In this document: positions 7,451 to 16,240 of the stretch, piece after piece
Position numbering within the stretch: position 1 is the first letter of the stretch
Layout: each line of letters opens with the position of its first letter
Source: Blautia hominis
GTDB taxonomy: Bacteria; Bacillota; Clostridia; Lachnospirales; Lachnospiraceae
DNA length: 64,000 nt
Direction of reading: 5' to 3'
NCBI GenBank assembly: GCA_002270465.1
Contig: NQOF01000003.1
Location: 620,001-684,000 of the forward strand
The notes under the pieces: generated by a model
What the model was told of the DNA's origin: nothing
The model's database searches: none
What the model saw: the letters and a program-made list of their open reading frames with translations, nothing else
Position numbers and translations under genes: made by a program

Positions 7451-8584
7451 TCTGTTTTTTCCGAAATATTTAAAAATTGTGTCAACAATGTAATCTTTAT
7501 CTTCTTGTGTTAAATGATAATACATAGGTAGCCTTACCAGACGTTCACTTTCCTTTGTAGTATATTTGTCCTCACCAACAAAACGACCGAATTTAACTCC
7601 GGCAGGTGCTGAATGGAGTGGAATATAGTGGAAGACACTTAGTATGCCATTCTTTTTTAAATAGGATATGAAGTTCGTTCGTTCTTTTAAATCGGGCAGT
7701 TTTATGTAATACATATGAGCATTATGCTGGCACTCTTCAGGAACGTAAGGTTGTTCCAGATAACCCATCTCTGCCAGTGATTTCAGTTCCTGATCATAAA
7801 ATGCATAGCTTTCTATTCGGTCTTTCTGGATTTCATCGGCCATTTCTAACTGAGCCCACAGATAGGCGGCATTCATATCACTGGGAAGATAGGAGGAACC
7901 ATAATCCTGCCAAGTATATTTATCAATCTGCCCCCTAAAAAATTTACTTCTGTCTGTACCTTTTTCTCTAAGAATCTCAGCTTTTTCCTGATATGCCGCA
8001 TCATCAAAGAGAAGAGCGCCACCTTCTCCCATACTGAGATTTTTTGTTTCATGAAAGCTCAGACATCCAAAATCACCAATTGTACCTAGACTTTTGCCTT
8101 TATAATAGGAGGAGAATCCTTGGGCCGCGTCTTCGACTACTTTGAGGTTGTGATGTTTGGCGATATACATGATAGTATCCATTTCACAGGAAACACCTGC
8201 ATAATGGACCGGGACTATTACTTTTGTTTTTGGTGTTATGGCAGTTTCAATTAGTGTTTCATCTATGTTCATGGTGTCAGGGCGGATATCAACAAATACC
8301 AGGGATGCACCTCTTTGGACAAAGGCATTGGCAGTAGAAACAAAAGTATAAGAAGGAAGAATCACTTCGTCCCCTGGTTTTATATCTGTAAGCACAGCAG
8401 CCATTTCCAGGGCATGTGTACAGGATGTTGTAAGAAAAACCTGGTTTACATCAAACTTATTTTTCATCCACTTACTGCATCGTTTCGTAAAAGTACCATC
8501 TCCGCAAATCTTTCTGTTTATAACTGCTTCCTTTATGTATTCCATTTCTTTTCCTACATATGGCGGTATATTAAAATCTATCAT
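7448..8584 (-). CDS. wecE: dTDP-4-amino-4,6-dideoxygalactose transaminase (WecE/RffA type)
   Basis: 378 residues, close to the 376 of E. coli WecE, with long stretches that match it as I remember it: CGDGTFTKRC, ANAFVQRGASLVFVDIRPD, TMNIDETLIETAIT, VIVPVHYAGVSCEMDT, REKGTDRSKFFRGQ. VEDAAQGF gives the ring-nitrogen Asp and SFHETKNLSMGEGGA the Schiff-base Lys (near residue 186). WecE transfers an amino group to dTDP-4-keto-6-deoxyglucose, giving dTDP-Fuc4N. RmlC in this window consumes the same keto-sugar, so the two compete for one intermediate; RmlA and RmlB are not in the window. It is convergent with the flippase-like pair and near the ArnC-like GT, suggesting its product goes onto undecaprenyl phosphate. 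Gene identity is well supported; the destination is inferred. Confidence 0.9.
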   Translation of the reverse strand: MIDFNIPPYVGKEMEYIKEAVINRKICGDGTFTKRCSKWMKNKFDVNQVFLTTSCTHALEMAAVLTDIKPGDEVILPSYTFVSTANAFVQRGASLVFVDIRPDTMNIDETLIETAITPKTKVIVPVHYAGVSCEMDTIMYIAKHHNLKVVEDAAQGFSSYYKGKSLGTIGDFGCLSFHETKNLSMGEGGALLFDDAAYQEKAEILREKGTDRSKFFRGQIDKYTWQDYGSSYLPSDMNAAYLWAQLEMADEIQKDRIESYAFYDQELKSLAEMGYLEQPYVPEECQHNAHMYYIKLPDLKERTNFISYLKKNGILSVFHYIPLHSAPAGVKFGRFVGEDKYTTKESERLVRLPMYYHLTQEDKDYIVDTIFKYFGKNR

Positions 8585-8682
8585 AAAGACTCCTTTAATC
8601 CTTGAAAAAATTCTGATTTATTAAAAAACACTATCATTGTAGCACAAACTAAAAAAAAAGAAAACAATAAACTGGTATTCCA

Positions 8683-8711
8683 TTGATTTCTTAAGAGTAG
8701 TATTGTATAAT
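8683..8711 (+). promoter_or_regulatory. SigA-type promoter of the amidase gene
   Basis: TTGATT (8683-8688), 17-base spacer, TATAAT (8706-8711). The ATG is at 8776 with an AAAAGGGG RBS. Confidence 0.75.
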
Positions 8712-8775
8712 ATTTAATACTTACTTAATAAATTTAATAAGTTTGCAAGAAACACTAACAGAAAAGGGGTAGAAT

Positions 8776-11700
8776 ATGAAAAAAACAGGGAAAAAAATCC
8801 TGTCGTATTTGCTGGTTCTAGCTATGCTGATGAGTATGTATACACCAGTACTCGGTGCAGAACCTTCAGAGACAACGGGATCAGACACACAGAAGATGGA
8901 AGAAAACGTACAAGACAAATCATTGGAGGATGATTCTTTAGCCGGGGAGGAAAAGAATAAACAGGAAGATGATCAAGTTTCTCCTGAACCGGAAAATAAT
9001 CCGGAACAAGACATGTTAAATGGCGGGAATGAAGAAGAAACGCCTGATAGCAGCGGGGAGACCAAGGAAAAAGAAAAGGATCAAGAAAATGACCATGAAA
9101 AAGCTATAGATGATGGAGTGTCGGAAGGGGAGAAAGAAGAAGAGACTCTGTCCATGGCATGTAATTATATTTTTACGCAGGAAAATGACTCCCTTCAGTC
9201 GGTTATTGTTGAAGTAGGAGATCAAAACTCCACAGTATTGGAGAGTGCGGAAATTACATACAGAGATGGAGAGGGAGAAGTACAAACAGCAGCAGCTGAC
9301 GAGGTAGTACAAAACGTTGCAGCCTTTCTGCTGGAGTTACCTGTGCAGGAGCAAAATAGAGAATTCATTTCTATGAAAGCAATTGCTGGTGGACAGGAAT
9401 ATAATGTGTCTCTGGACCAGGGTGAAGGAGATATGACTCAGGTGGAAATAGATGCAGATGAAGCCGCCAAAGCTGTTACTGAGAGTCAGGGGGAAGAAAC
9501 GAATGTTGAAACCCAGGCAGATGAGCAGAGAGAAAAAGGTGTTATATCTGCAGATGAAAACGGTATTTCTTCTGAGGATATAAAAGAGGCTATAGCAGAA
9601 AGTAATGAGTTGGCGGAAAGTTCTGATGGAATAGCAGCGTATTCGCTGGATGGTGAAGCAGAAGTACCGGCTGCTATATCAGCCGAACCAAAGAAGAAAG
9701 AACATTATATTGTAGTGCTGGACCCAGGTCATGGAACTATTGATACGAATGGCTATGACCCGGGTGCTGATCACAAATTCAGTGACGGAACGAAATTTAT
9801 TGAAGCGGATTTGACCATGAAAATTGCCAATTATGTGAAAAAGGAACTGGAGAGGTATCCTGACATCACCGTATATTTGACGCATGATACCGTCGGAGCA
9901 TCTAAAGCAATAAAAATGACGCTAGGCCAAAGAGTAGATTATGCAGCGAATAAACATGCTGATTTACTGGTAAGTCTTCATTTGAATGCGTTTGATTATG
10001 AGACAGCGCATGGTGCAGAAGTATTAGTACCGCGAACTGGCAGATATAATTCAGAAGTTGCAGAGAATGCGCATAAAGTGGCAAATAATATATTAAAACG
10101 TTTAGTATCGCTGGGATTATATGACAGAGGATTAAAAGAGAGTGATTCCAATGATTACGAATATCCGGATGGAAGCAAAGCTGATAAAATGGCCATTATT
10201 CGTGGCGGTCAGGAAGCAGGAATACCTGCAATTATTGTAGAACATGCGTTTTTGACAGGAGCTGCTGATAAAAAATATCTTGATAACGAAGCTTCTATTA
10301 AGAATTTAGCAAAAGCCGATGCATATGGTATAGCGCAATACTTTGGTATTGAAACAGGTGGTGAGATATATGAACCGGTACCTGAATCCAAAGGAGAATG
10401 GAAAAAGATTGGCGGAAAATATTACTATTATGTAGGGGGGAAAAAGCAGACAGGCTGGCAGAAAGTTGATAATTTTTGGTATTATCTTAATGGAAGCGGC
10501 GTTATGCAGACAGGCTGGCTGAATCTTAACGGGACATGGTATTACCTGAATGGCAGTGGACAAATGCAGACAGGCTGGCAGAAGATCAATGGTAGTTACT
10601 ATTACCTCAATTCATCTGGTACTATGCAGACAGGCTGGCAAAAGATTGGTGGAAAACGTTATTATCTTCAGAGTAACGGAGCTATGCTGGGAGGCGGTTG
10701 GCATAAAATTGGAAGCTCATGGTATTACATGGCTGGTGATGGAGCTGCTGCTGAAGGCTGGGGATCTGTTGGTGGGACTTGGTACTATTTTAAACCGGGC
10801 AGTGGAAAAATGTGCACGGGTTGGTATAAAGTAGGTAAAAAATGGTACTATAGTAATGAAAGTGGAGCAATGCAAACAGGCTGGCTTAACCTTGGAGGAG
10901 CATGGTATTATCTGGCTGGAAACGGAGCCATGGCAGAAGGCTGGGCAAATATTGGAGGCCAATGGTATTATTTAAATCCGGGAAATGGTGTAATGTGTAC
11001 CGGCTGGTATAAAGTAGGGAAGACCTGGTATTATAGCAATGGCAGTGGAGTGATGCAGACAGGCTGGCTCAATCAGGCAGGAACCTGGTACTACCTGACT
11101 GGTAGTGGGGCCATGGCAGAAGGATGGATCAACCTTGGTGGTCAATGGTACTATATGAATCCGTTTAATGGAAAGATGTGTACCGGATGGTATAAGGACG
11201 GCAAGAAGTGGTATTATAGTGACGGAAGCGGAGTTATGCGGACTGGTTGGTTGAATTTAGGCAATGTATGGTACTTCCTGGCTGGTAATGGAGCTATGGC
11301 AGAAGGCTGGAACTATATTGGAAATGCCTGGTATTATTTAAACCCGGGAAACGGAGCAATGCGCGTTGGATGGTTTAAAGCGAATGGCAGATGGTATTAT
11401 TGTAATGGAAGCGGAGCCATGCAGACAGGTTGGCTGAATCTAGGCAATTTCTGGTATTATTTGACTGGAAGCGGAGCCATGGCAGAAGGCTGGACAAATG
11501 TAGGGGGAACTAAATATTATTTAGCTCCCGGAAGCGGAGTCATGCAGGTTGGCTGGTTTAAAGTAGGAAACAAATGGTATTATTGTAATGGAAGTGGAGC
11601 CATGCAGACAGGATGGATGGCCATAAATGGAAATTGGTACTATTGCAATAAAAGTGGAGTGATGCAGACTGGTTGGATAACAGTTAATGGAAAAGAATAT

Positions 11701-12315
11701 TACTTAAATAATTCCGGTGTTTGGATACCAGACGCAAAAAAAAACAATAATACAGAAAATGGATCAAACACCAATACAAAAAACCTCTATAAAATTAGCG
11801 GCAGCAGTGGTGCATCTGTAGAGCAGATGGTTAGTTATTTTAAATCCTCCAAATGTACATATCCTACTAAAGCGCTTTCCAAAGGCGGTGCTAAAGATAT
11901 TAAGGCATTTTCCAAAATCATACTTGATGAGGCGAATGCAGAGGGAATAAAAGCAGAGGTGGTTTTTTGTCAGGTAATGAAAGAAACCGGCTGGCTTCAG
12001 TTTGGTGGAGATGTATCAATTGAACAGTTTAATTTTGCAGGATTAGGGGCAACGGGAGGAGGAGAAAAGGGGAATTCTTTTAAAGATGTCAGAACAGGTA
12101 TACGAGCACAAGTACAGCATCTAAAGGCGTATGCTTCTACGGAGAAGTTGAATAATAAATGCGTTGATCAAAGATTTGACTACGTGGAAAGAAATTCGGC
12201 GCCTTATGTTGAGTGGCTTGGTATTCCGGATAATCCCAGTGGTGGTGGCTGGGCAGCTTCTGCCGGATATGGAAAAGATTTAGTCTCAATGATAAAGGTA
12301 TTGAAGAAGATTTGA
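8776..12315 (+). CDS. Two-headed autolysin: N-acetylmuramoyl-L-alanine amidase + GW repeats + glucosaminidase domain
   Basis: 1179 residues. Signal peptide (KKTGKKILSYLLVLAMLMS), then a long acidic Glu/Asp-rich region to about residue 295. Residues 308-530 are Amidase_3: LDPGHG (Zn His), FIEADLTMKIA (Zn Glu), VSLHLNA (Zn His) and IVEHAFLT (catalytic Glu). About 22 GW repeats follow (541-985). The C-terminal 170 residues resemble a GH73-type endo-beta-N-acetylglucosaminidase: QVMKETGWLQFGGD with the candidate catalytic Glu, then FNFAGLGATGGG. The protein would cut both the stem peptide bond and the glycan strand while held on the wall by its repeats. Monocistronic, ended by a strong terminator. 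Domain calls are firm for the amidase, good for the glucosaminidase. Confidence 0.9.
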   Translation: MKKTGKKILSYLLVLAMLMSMYTPVLGAEPSETTGSDTQKMEENVQDKSLEDDSLAGEEKNKQEDDQVSPEPENNPEQDMLNGGNEEETPDSSGETKEKEKDQENDHEKAIDDGVSEGEKEEETLSMACNYIFTQENDSLQSVIVEVGDQNSTVLESAEITYRDGEGEVQTAAADEVVQNVAAFLLELPVQEQNREFISMKAIAGGQEYNVSLDQGEGDMTQVEIDADEAAKAVTESQGEETNVETQADEQREKGVISADENGISSEDIKEAIAESNELAESSDGIAAYSLDGEAEVPAAISAEPKKKEHYIVVLDPGHGTIDTNGYDPGADHKFSDGTKFIEADLTMKIANYVKKELERYPDITVYLTHDTVGASKAIKMTLGQRVDYAANKHADLLVSLHLNAFDYETAHGAEVLVPRTGRYNSEVAENAHKVANNILKRLVSLGLYDRGLKESDSNDYEYPDGSKADKMAIIRGGQEAGIPAIIVEHAFLTGAADKKYLDNEASIKNLAKADAYGIAQYFGIETGGEIYEPVPESKGEWKKIGGKYYYYVGGKKQTGWQKVDNFWYYLNGSGVMQTGWLNLNGTWYYLNGSGQMQTGWQKINGSYYYLNSSGTMQTGWQKIGGKRYYLQSNGAMLGGGWHKIGSSWYYMAGDGAAAEGWGSVGGTWYYFKPGSGKMCTGWYKVGKKWYYSNESGAMQTGWLNLGGAWYYLAGNGAMAEGWANIGGQWYYLNPGNGVMCTGWYKVGKTWYYSNGSGVMQTGWLNQAGTWYYLTGSGAMAEGWINLGGQWYYMNPFNGKMCTGWYKDGKKWYYSDGSGVMRTGWLNLGNVWYFLAGNGAMAEGWNYIGNAWYYLNPGNGAMRVGWFKANGRWYYCNGSGAMQTGWLNLGNFWYYLTGSGAMAEGWTNVGGTKYYLAPGSGVMQVGWFKVGNKWYYCNGSGAMQTGWMAINGNWYYCNKSGVMQTGWITVNGKEYYLNNSGVWIPDAKKNNNTENGSNTNTKNLYKISGSSGASVEQMVSYFKSSKCTYPTKALSKGGAKDIKAFSKIILDEANAEGIKAEVVFCQVMKETGWLQFGGDVSIEQFNFAGLGATGGGEKGNSFKDVRTGIRAQVQHLKAYASTEKLNNKCVDQRFDYVERNSAPYVEWLGIPDNPSGGGWAASAGYGKDLVSMIKVLKKI
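10396..11735 (+). repeat. GW/choline-binding-type repeat array (amidase)
   Basis: About 22 units of roughly 60 bases. The array alternates short units (GWLNLGGAWYYLAGNGAMAE) with 'PGNGxMCTGWYKVGKxWYYS' units, a higher-order repeat of about 200 bases that recurs four or five times. Confidence 0.9.
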
Positions 12316-12316
12316 A

Positions 12317-12367
12317 AAATGGGTGCATGGCAGTATAATGAATAATCTGCCATGCACCCATTTCTTA
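12317..12367. terminator. Bidirectional intrinsic terminator
   Basis: Perfect 17-bp stem (12317-12333 with 12347-12363) around a 13-base loop, A-rich on one side and TTTCTTAT on the other. It lies between two convergent surface-protein genes and almost touches both stops. Confidence 0.9.
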
Positions 12368-15300
12368 TCTTCTTTGTCCCGTCCATGCACCGCTGCTATT
12401 GACATAATATCCATCGGGAGTCCAAGCATTTGCGTACATTTGATTGTTTTTGGGATTTAAATAATACCAATTACCGTTAATATACTTCCAGCCGGAGACT
12501 GCTGAACCATCTTCCAGGAAGTAATACCATTTACCATTTAAATATTGCCAGCCTGTTCGCATAGCTCCGGAACTATCCAGGTAATATTTCTGTCCATTAA
12601 TATTCTGTAATCCGGTGAGCATAATTCCGGAGGAGTTTAAATAATACCAGGTATTGTTAATATTGGCCCATCCTACAGCAACGCCATTTTCTGTGAAATA
12701 ATACCAGCTATTATTTACAATTCCCCATCCGGTATACAGCGCTCCGGAGCCAGTAAGAAAATATTTTTGTCCATTTATAGATCTGAAACCAGTAAGCATA
12801 GCTCCACTTCCATTTAAATAGTACCAGGTATTTCCTAAATGCAGCCATCCGACGTACATTTCACCGGATGGATTTAAGTAATACCATGTGTTCCCAAGAA
12901 ATAGCCAGCCAGTTGCCATAGCACCCGAGGGGGTTAGGTAATAATAAGTATTGCCTAAACGCAGCCATCCGGTCTGCATCACTCCGGCGCTGTTAGAATA
13001 GTACCAGGTTTGTCCTATCTGATACCAGCCAACGGCAGCAGAGCCATTACCAGTGAAATAGTACCATTTATTTTTTATATTATACCACCCTGTGAGCATT
13101 GTTCCGGAATTATTAAAATAATACTTTTGACCACCGATATTTTGTAGTCCGGTAACCATAACCCCTGCACTGTTGGAGTAGTACCATGTTTGTCCTAGCT
13201 GATACCAGCCCACAGCAGCAGAGCCGCTGCCAGTGAAATAATACCATTTATTATTAATTTTATACCAACCTGTAAGCATAGCGCCGGAAATATTAAAATA
13301 ATATTTTTGACCACCGATATTCTGCAAGCCGGTAAGCATTACGCCTGAACTGTTAAAGTAATACCACACATTATTAACAGGGAACCATCCAATTTTCATT
13401 CCTCCATCGGATCCTAGATAATACCAATCGTTGTTTTGTTTTAGCCAGCCGGTGGCCATGTAACCTGAAGCATAGAAATAATACCATGTTCCATGAATAC
13501 GCATCCAGGTATTTCTAGGGTAGTTTCCGTTGGAAAAACGGTACCAGTAACCATTTGCATCATGCATCCAATTTGAATCGGAAAAATCCGGCTGCCATTT
13601 GCCGGCTGTATTGTAATATTGCCCATCAATATACTCATCATCTGCCATAGCGCCAGTGGAAGAGAAGTAGTAATAATCCATTCCAATCCTCTGTCGTCCT
13701 GTAAGCATTTGACCGGAAGAATTCATATAATACCATTTATCACCGATTTTTTGCCAGCCCGTTGTCATAACACCCTTTTGATCCATATAGTACCAATAAC
13801 CATTTACAAAAACCCAGCCGGTAGCCATAGTACCATTGCCTCTGACGTAATAATATTGTCCGGAGGCATTTTTTATCCAGCTGTCTGCAAGTGAGTTATA
13901 GGAATTGTCAAAATAATACCAATTACCATCCTGAGATTCTTTCCAGCCGCTAAAAGCTGTGGGATATCCATCTCGATAATATATTTGCGTGGAAGGTGTC
14001 GTAAAACTGGAGACAGCAACAAAAGACTTGTTTTTGGGAATATTATTCTTCAACTTATTATCCAAATTAATGACAAGTGCTTTTGTATATGGCGCATACC
14101 AGGCAGTAGGGTAAATCGGCATACCATTTTGGGCCATTTTGAGTAATGTATCAAGTGTTCCAATTTCTTTTCCCATTTTGTTGTTGGTGACATAATCAAA
14201 TTTGCCAGTCATAATGGCAATTTCCGGTGATAATTTCTTTAAATAGGTATATGTATTGGAGCCATATGAGCCATGGTGGCCAAGTTTTAATACATTTACA
14301 TGACCCAGTGTTTTAGCTAACTGAGTTTCTGTACCAAGATAATTGTTAATGTCGCCAGCTAAAAATGCAGTTTTTCCTGTTGCAACAGAAGTAGTCTTGA
14401 CACCAAGACTGAAATAATTGGCGTCAGATTGGGGACGTTGGACACCGTAGTTCATAATTTCAATCTTCATGCCCTGATTTCCCCCGAGATAGAAAATAGG
14501 AGTTGATTCTGCGCCAACTTCCCCCTCATAGATACCGCTTTTTGCTGGTTCTGCACCTGAAAAGGCTCTCCGGTTTAAGGGGTCATCTGGGTAGTTAGGA
14601 TCCACCTGATCTGTATCGGGAATATCATTGGTTGTCATATTATCTGATTGTACAGTATCTGACGGTTCTGCTTCTTCATCAATTGTTCCACTAGCTTCCT
14701 GAGATTCCTCATATATTGAAGAAACCGATTCCGAAATATTGTTGCTATTTAAAGATGGACTTAAATTTTCTGTTGTAAGAGATTCACAACTAAAATCATA
14801 GGGTGACGATGCATCTAACACAGAAAAACTATATCCATCTGCTTGAGGGGTGATAGAGTAATCAAATTCTGTCTTAGTATTATCATATTTTTGAAGCCCA
14901 TTAAATTCATAGGTCCATAAATTATCACCTATTTTAGTTATTTTACCTGATACTGAACTTGCGGCAGTTGAAATTGTGACAGGTTTAGGAACAACAGTAT
15001 CCTTATCTGTAGTAACATATTGCAATGTGATAGAAAGAGATTCGGGTGCTGTAGTCTGCATTTCAGAATCAGGGGTCTGGGCAGAATCATCAATCTCAGA
15101 ATCGGGCGCATTTTGAGAAGGCGGTTCCTCTTCTGGGGGAGTTTGTTCTGGTGGTGTATTTTGGGGGACTTCATCTGGCTGGGGAGTATCAGTTGGGCTT
15201 TCGCTGTTACTGGTTTCCTGGCCAAAGGTATCTTCTTCAGAAGGTAATGAAATATTATCAGGGTTCTCAACGGATGCAGCCGTATCCAGTGGAGTTGTAT

Positions 15301-16078
15301 CAAGCGCAGAATCTTCCTGAGAAGTATCCTTGGGTTCTTCACTATAACCGGACTCTGTGGGAGGAGTCTGGGTATAGTTTTCCTGTTCCTCTGACTGATC
15401 CGGTTCTGATAAGTTTTCATCCGTTGATTCATCTGCGCTCTGATTATCATCAGAAGGTTCATCAGTAGGAGGAGCCTCGGAAGGCACTTTATAGAGAATA
15501 GTTCCGCGCAAGGTTACTGTTTCCGGATAAAGCGGAGCGTTTTTATCGAACGTTTGAATTAAAGTTGCTCCAGTATTTTTAGCTGCTGTGATCATATGGT
15601 CATAAACATATAGATTGTCCCATAGACGTGAACTATCAGTGATATCACTGTCAGAATAGGCTTCTATATAGACCCTTTTAGGATGAAACTCATAGATAAC
15701 CTCGTCAGCTGAACCTATGTGATCACTATGAGGATGTGTACCTATGTAAAATTCAAAATTATTTTTTGTTACTCCAACAGAATGCATATAGGAAAGGACT
15801 TCTCCCTCAAAACCCCTCCCCTTTACAATCCCGGCACGTAACGGATATCTGGAATCTTTACCTGATGGATAGTCAGTATCCTCACCTGAATCTACCATGC
15901 CAAATTTGCCATTACACTCTAGTAATATGGCATCTGTATTGTCTTTTAAGGTGAGAAAATGAATTTTACATTCATTATTTGCCGCCTGTACAGCTTTTGT
16001 TTGTTGTGGCATTGCAGTATTGATGCTGAAAAACAGAAAAAAAGCAATCAGACAGCAAATGACTTTTCTTTTTCGCAT
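12365..16078 (-). CDS. Pce/CbpE-like metallo-beta-lactamase-fold phosphorylcholine esterase with GW repeats and an inserted Cna_B-like domain
   Basis: 1237 residues with a signal peptide (RKRKVICCLIAFFLFFSI). Residues 35-200 match pneumococcal phosphorylcholine esterase Pce: CKIHFLTLKDNTDAILLE, NGKFGMVDSGED, THPHSDHIGSADE (HxHxDH zinc site near 117) and SRLWDNLYVYDHM. The second half of the fold, AFLAGDINNYLG and LKLGHHGSYGS (near 575-600), supplies the remaining metal ligands. Between the halves lies an insertion of about 320 residues: two Pro/Glu/Ser/Thr-rich acidic linkers (205-340, 430-510) around a Cna_B-like module (345-425, LWTYEFNGLQKYD). GW repeats fill 700-1237. Pce removes phosphocholine from teichoic acid; the same role is inferred here, though MBL relatives also include nucleases. 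RBS AAAGGGGG precedes the ATG. Confidence 0.82.
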   Translation of the reverse strand: MRKRKVICCLIAFFLFFSINTAMPQQTKAVQAANNECKIHFLTLKDNTDAILLECNGKFGMVDSGEDTDYPSGKDSRYPLRAGIVKGRGFEGEVLSYMHSVGVTKNNFEFYIGTHPHSDHIGSADEVIYEFHPKRVYIEAYSDSDITDSSRLWDNLYVYDHMITAAKNTGATLIQTFDKNAPLYPETVTLRGTILYKVPSEAPPTDEPSDDNQSADESTDENLSEPDQSEEQENYTQTPPTESGYSEEPKDTSQEDSALDTTPLDTAASVENPDNISLPSEEDTFGQETSNSESPTDTPQPDEVPQNTPPEQTPPEEEPPSQNAPDSEIDDSAQTPDSEMQTTAPESLSITLQYVTTDKDTVVPKPVTISTAASSVSGKITKIGDNLWTYEFNGLQKYDNTKTEFDYSITPQADGYSFSVLDASSPYDFSCESLTTENLSPSLNSNNISESVSSIYEESQEASGTIDEEAEPSDTVQSDNMTTNDIPDTDQVDPNYPDDPLNRRAFSGAEPAKSGIYEGEVGAESTPIFYLGGNQGMKIEIMNYGVQRPQSDANYFSLGVKTTSVATGKTAFLAGDINNYLGTETQLAKTLGHVNVLKLGHHGSYGSNTYTYLKKLSPEIAIMTGKFDYVTNNKMGKEIGTLDTLLKMAQNGMPIYPTAWYAPYTKALVINLDNKLKNNIPKNKSFVAVSSFTTPSTQIYYRDGYPTAFSGWKESQDGNWYYFDNSYNSLADSWIKNASGQYYYVRGNGTMATGWVFVNGYWYYMDQKGVMTTGWQKIGDKWYYMNSSGQMLTGRQRIGMDYYYFSSTGAMADDEYIDGQYYNTAGKWQPDFSDSNWMHDANGYWYRFSNGNYPRNTWMRIHGTWYYFYASGYMATGWLKQNNDWYYLGSDGGMKIGWFPVNNVWYYFNSSGVMLTGLQNIGGQKYYFNISGAMLTGWYKINNKWYYFTGSGSAAVGWYQLGQTWYYSNSAGVMVTGLQNIGGQKYYFNNSGTMLTGWYNIKNKWYYFTGNGSAAVGWYQIGQTWYYSNSAGVMQTGWLRLGNTYYYLTPSGAMATGWLFLGNTWYYLNPSGEMYVGWLHLGNTWYYLNGSGAMLTGFRSINGQKYFLTGSGALYTGWGIVNNSWYYFTENGVAVGWANINNTWYYLNSSGIMLTGLQNINGQKYYLDSSGAMRTGWQYLNGKWYYFLEDGSAVSGWKYINGNWYYLNPKNNQMYANAWTPDGYYVNSSGAWTGQRR
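12380..13960 (-). repeat. GW/choline-binding-type repeat array (Pce-like protein)
   Basis: About 25 units of roughly 60 bases encoding GWxxIxxxWYYFxxSGxMLT. A block of three units (near 13000-13170) is repeated almost unchanged at 13180-13350, a recent internal duplication. Confidence 0.88.
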
Positions 16079-16110
16079 TAGTTTTATACCCCCTTTTTTT
16101 GTATAAGTTC

Positions 16111-16138
16111 ATTATATCAAAATTACACTAAATTACAA
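16111..16138 (-). promoter_or_regulatory. SigA-type promoter of the Pce-like gene
   Basis: On the minus strand TTGTAA (16133-16138), 16-base spacer, TATAAT (16111-16116). Divergent from the LicD-operon promoter about 40 bases away. Confidence 0.65.
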
Positions 16139-16179
16139 GTTTCTAAAACTATGAAGCTAAATAAGTTGTGAATATAGGA

Positions 16180-16208
16180 TGGACAAATAATTTAGAACAG
16201 GATATAAT
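16180..16208 (+). promoter_or_regulatory. SigA-type promoter of operon A (LicD operon)
   Basis: TGGACA (16180-16185), 17-base spacer, TATAAT (16203-16208). Confidence 0.65.
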
Positions 16209-16240
16209 AAAAAAATTAGGGAGAAAGGGAGAACATAATT

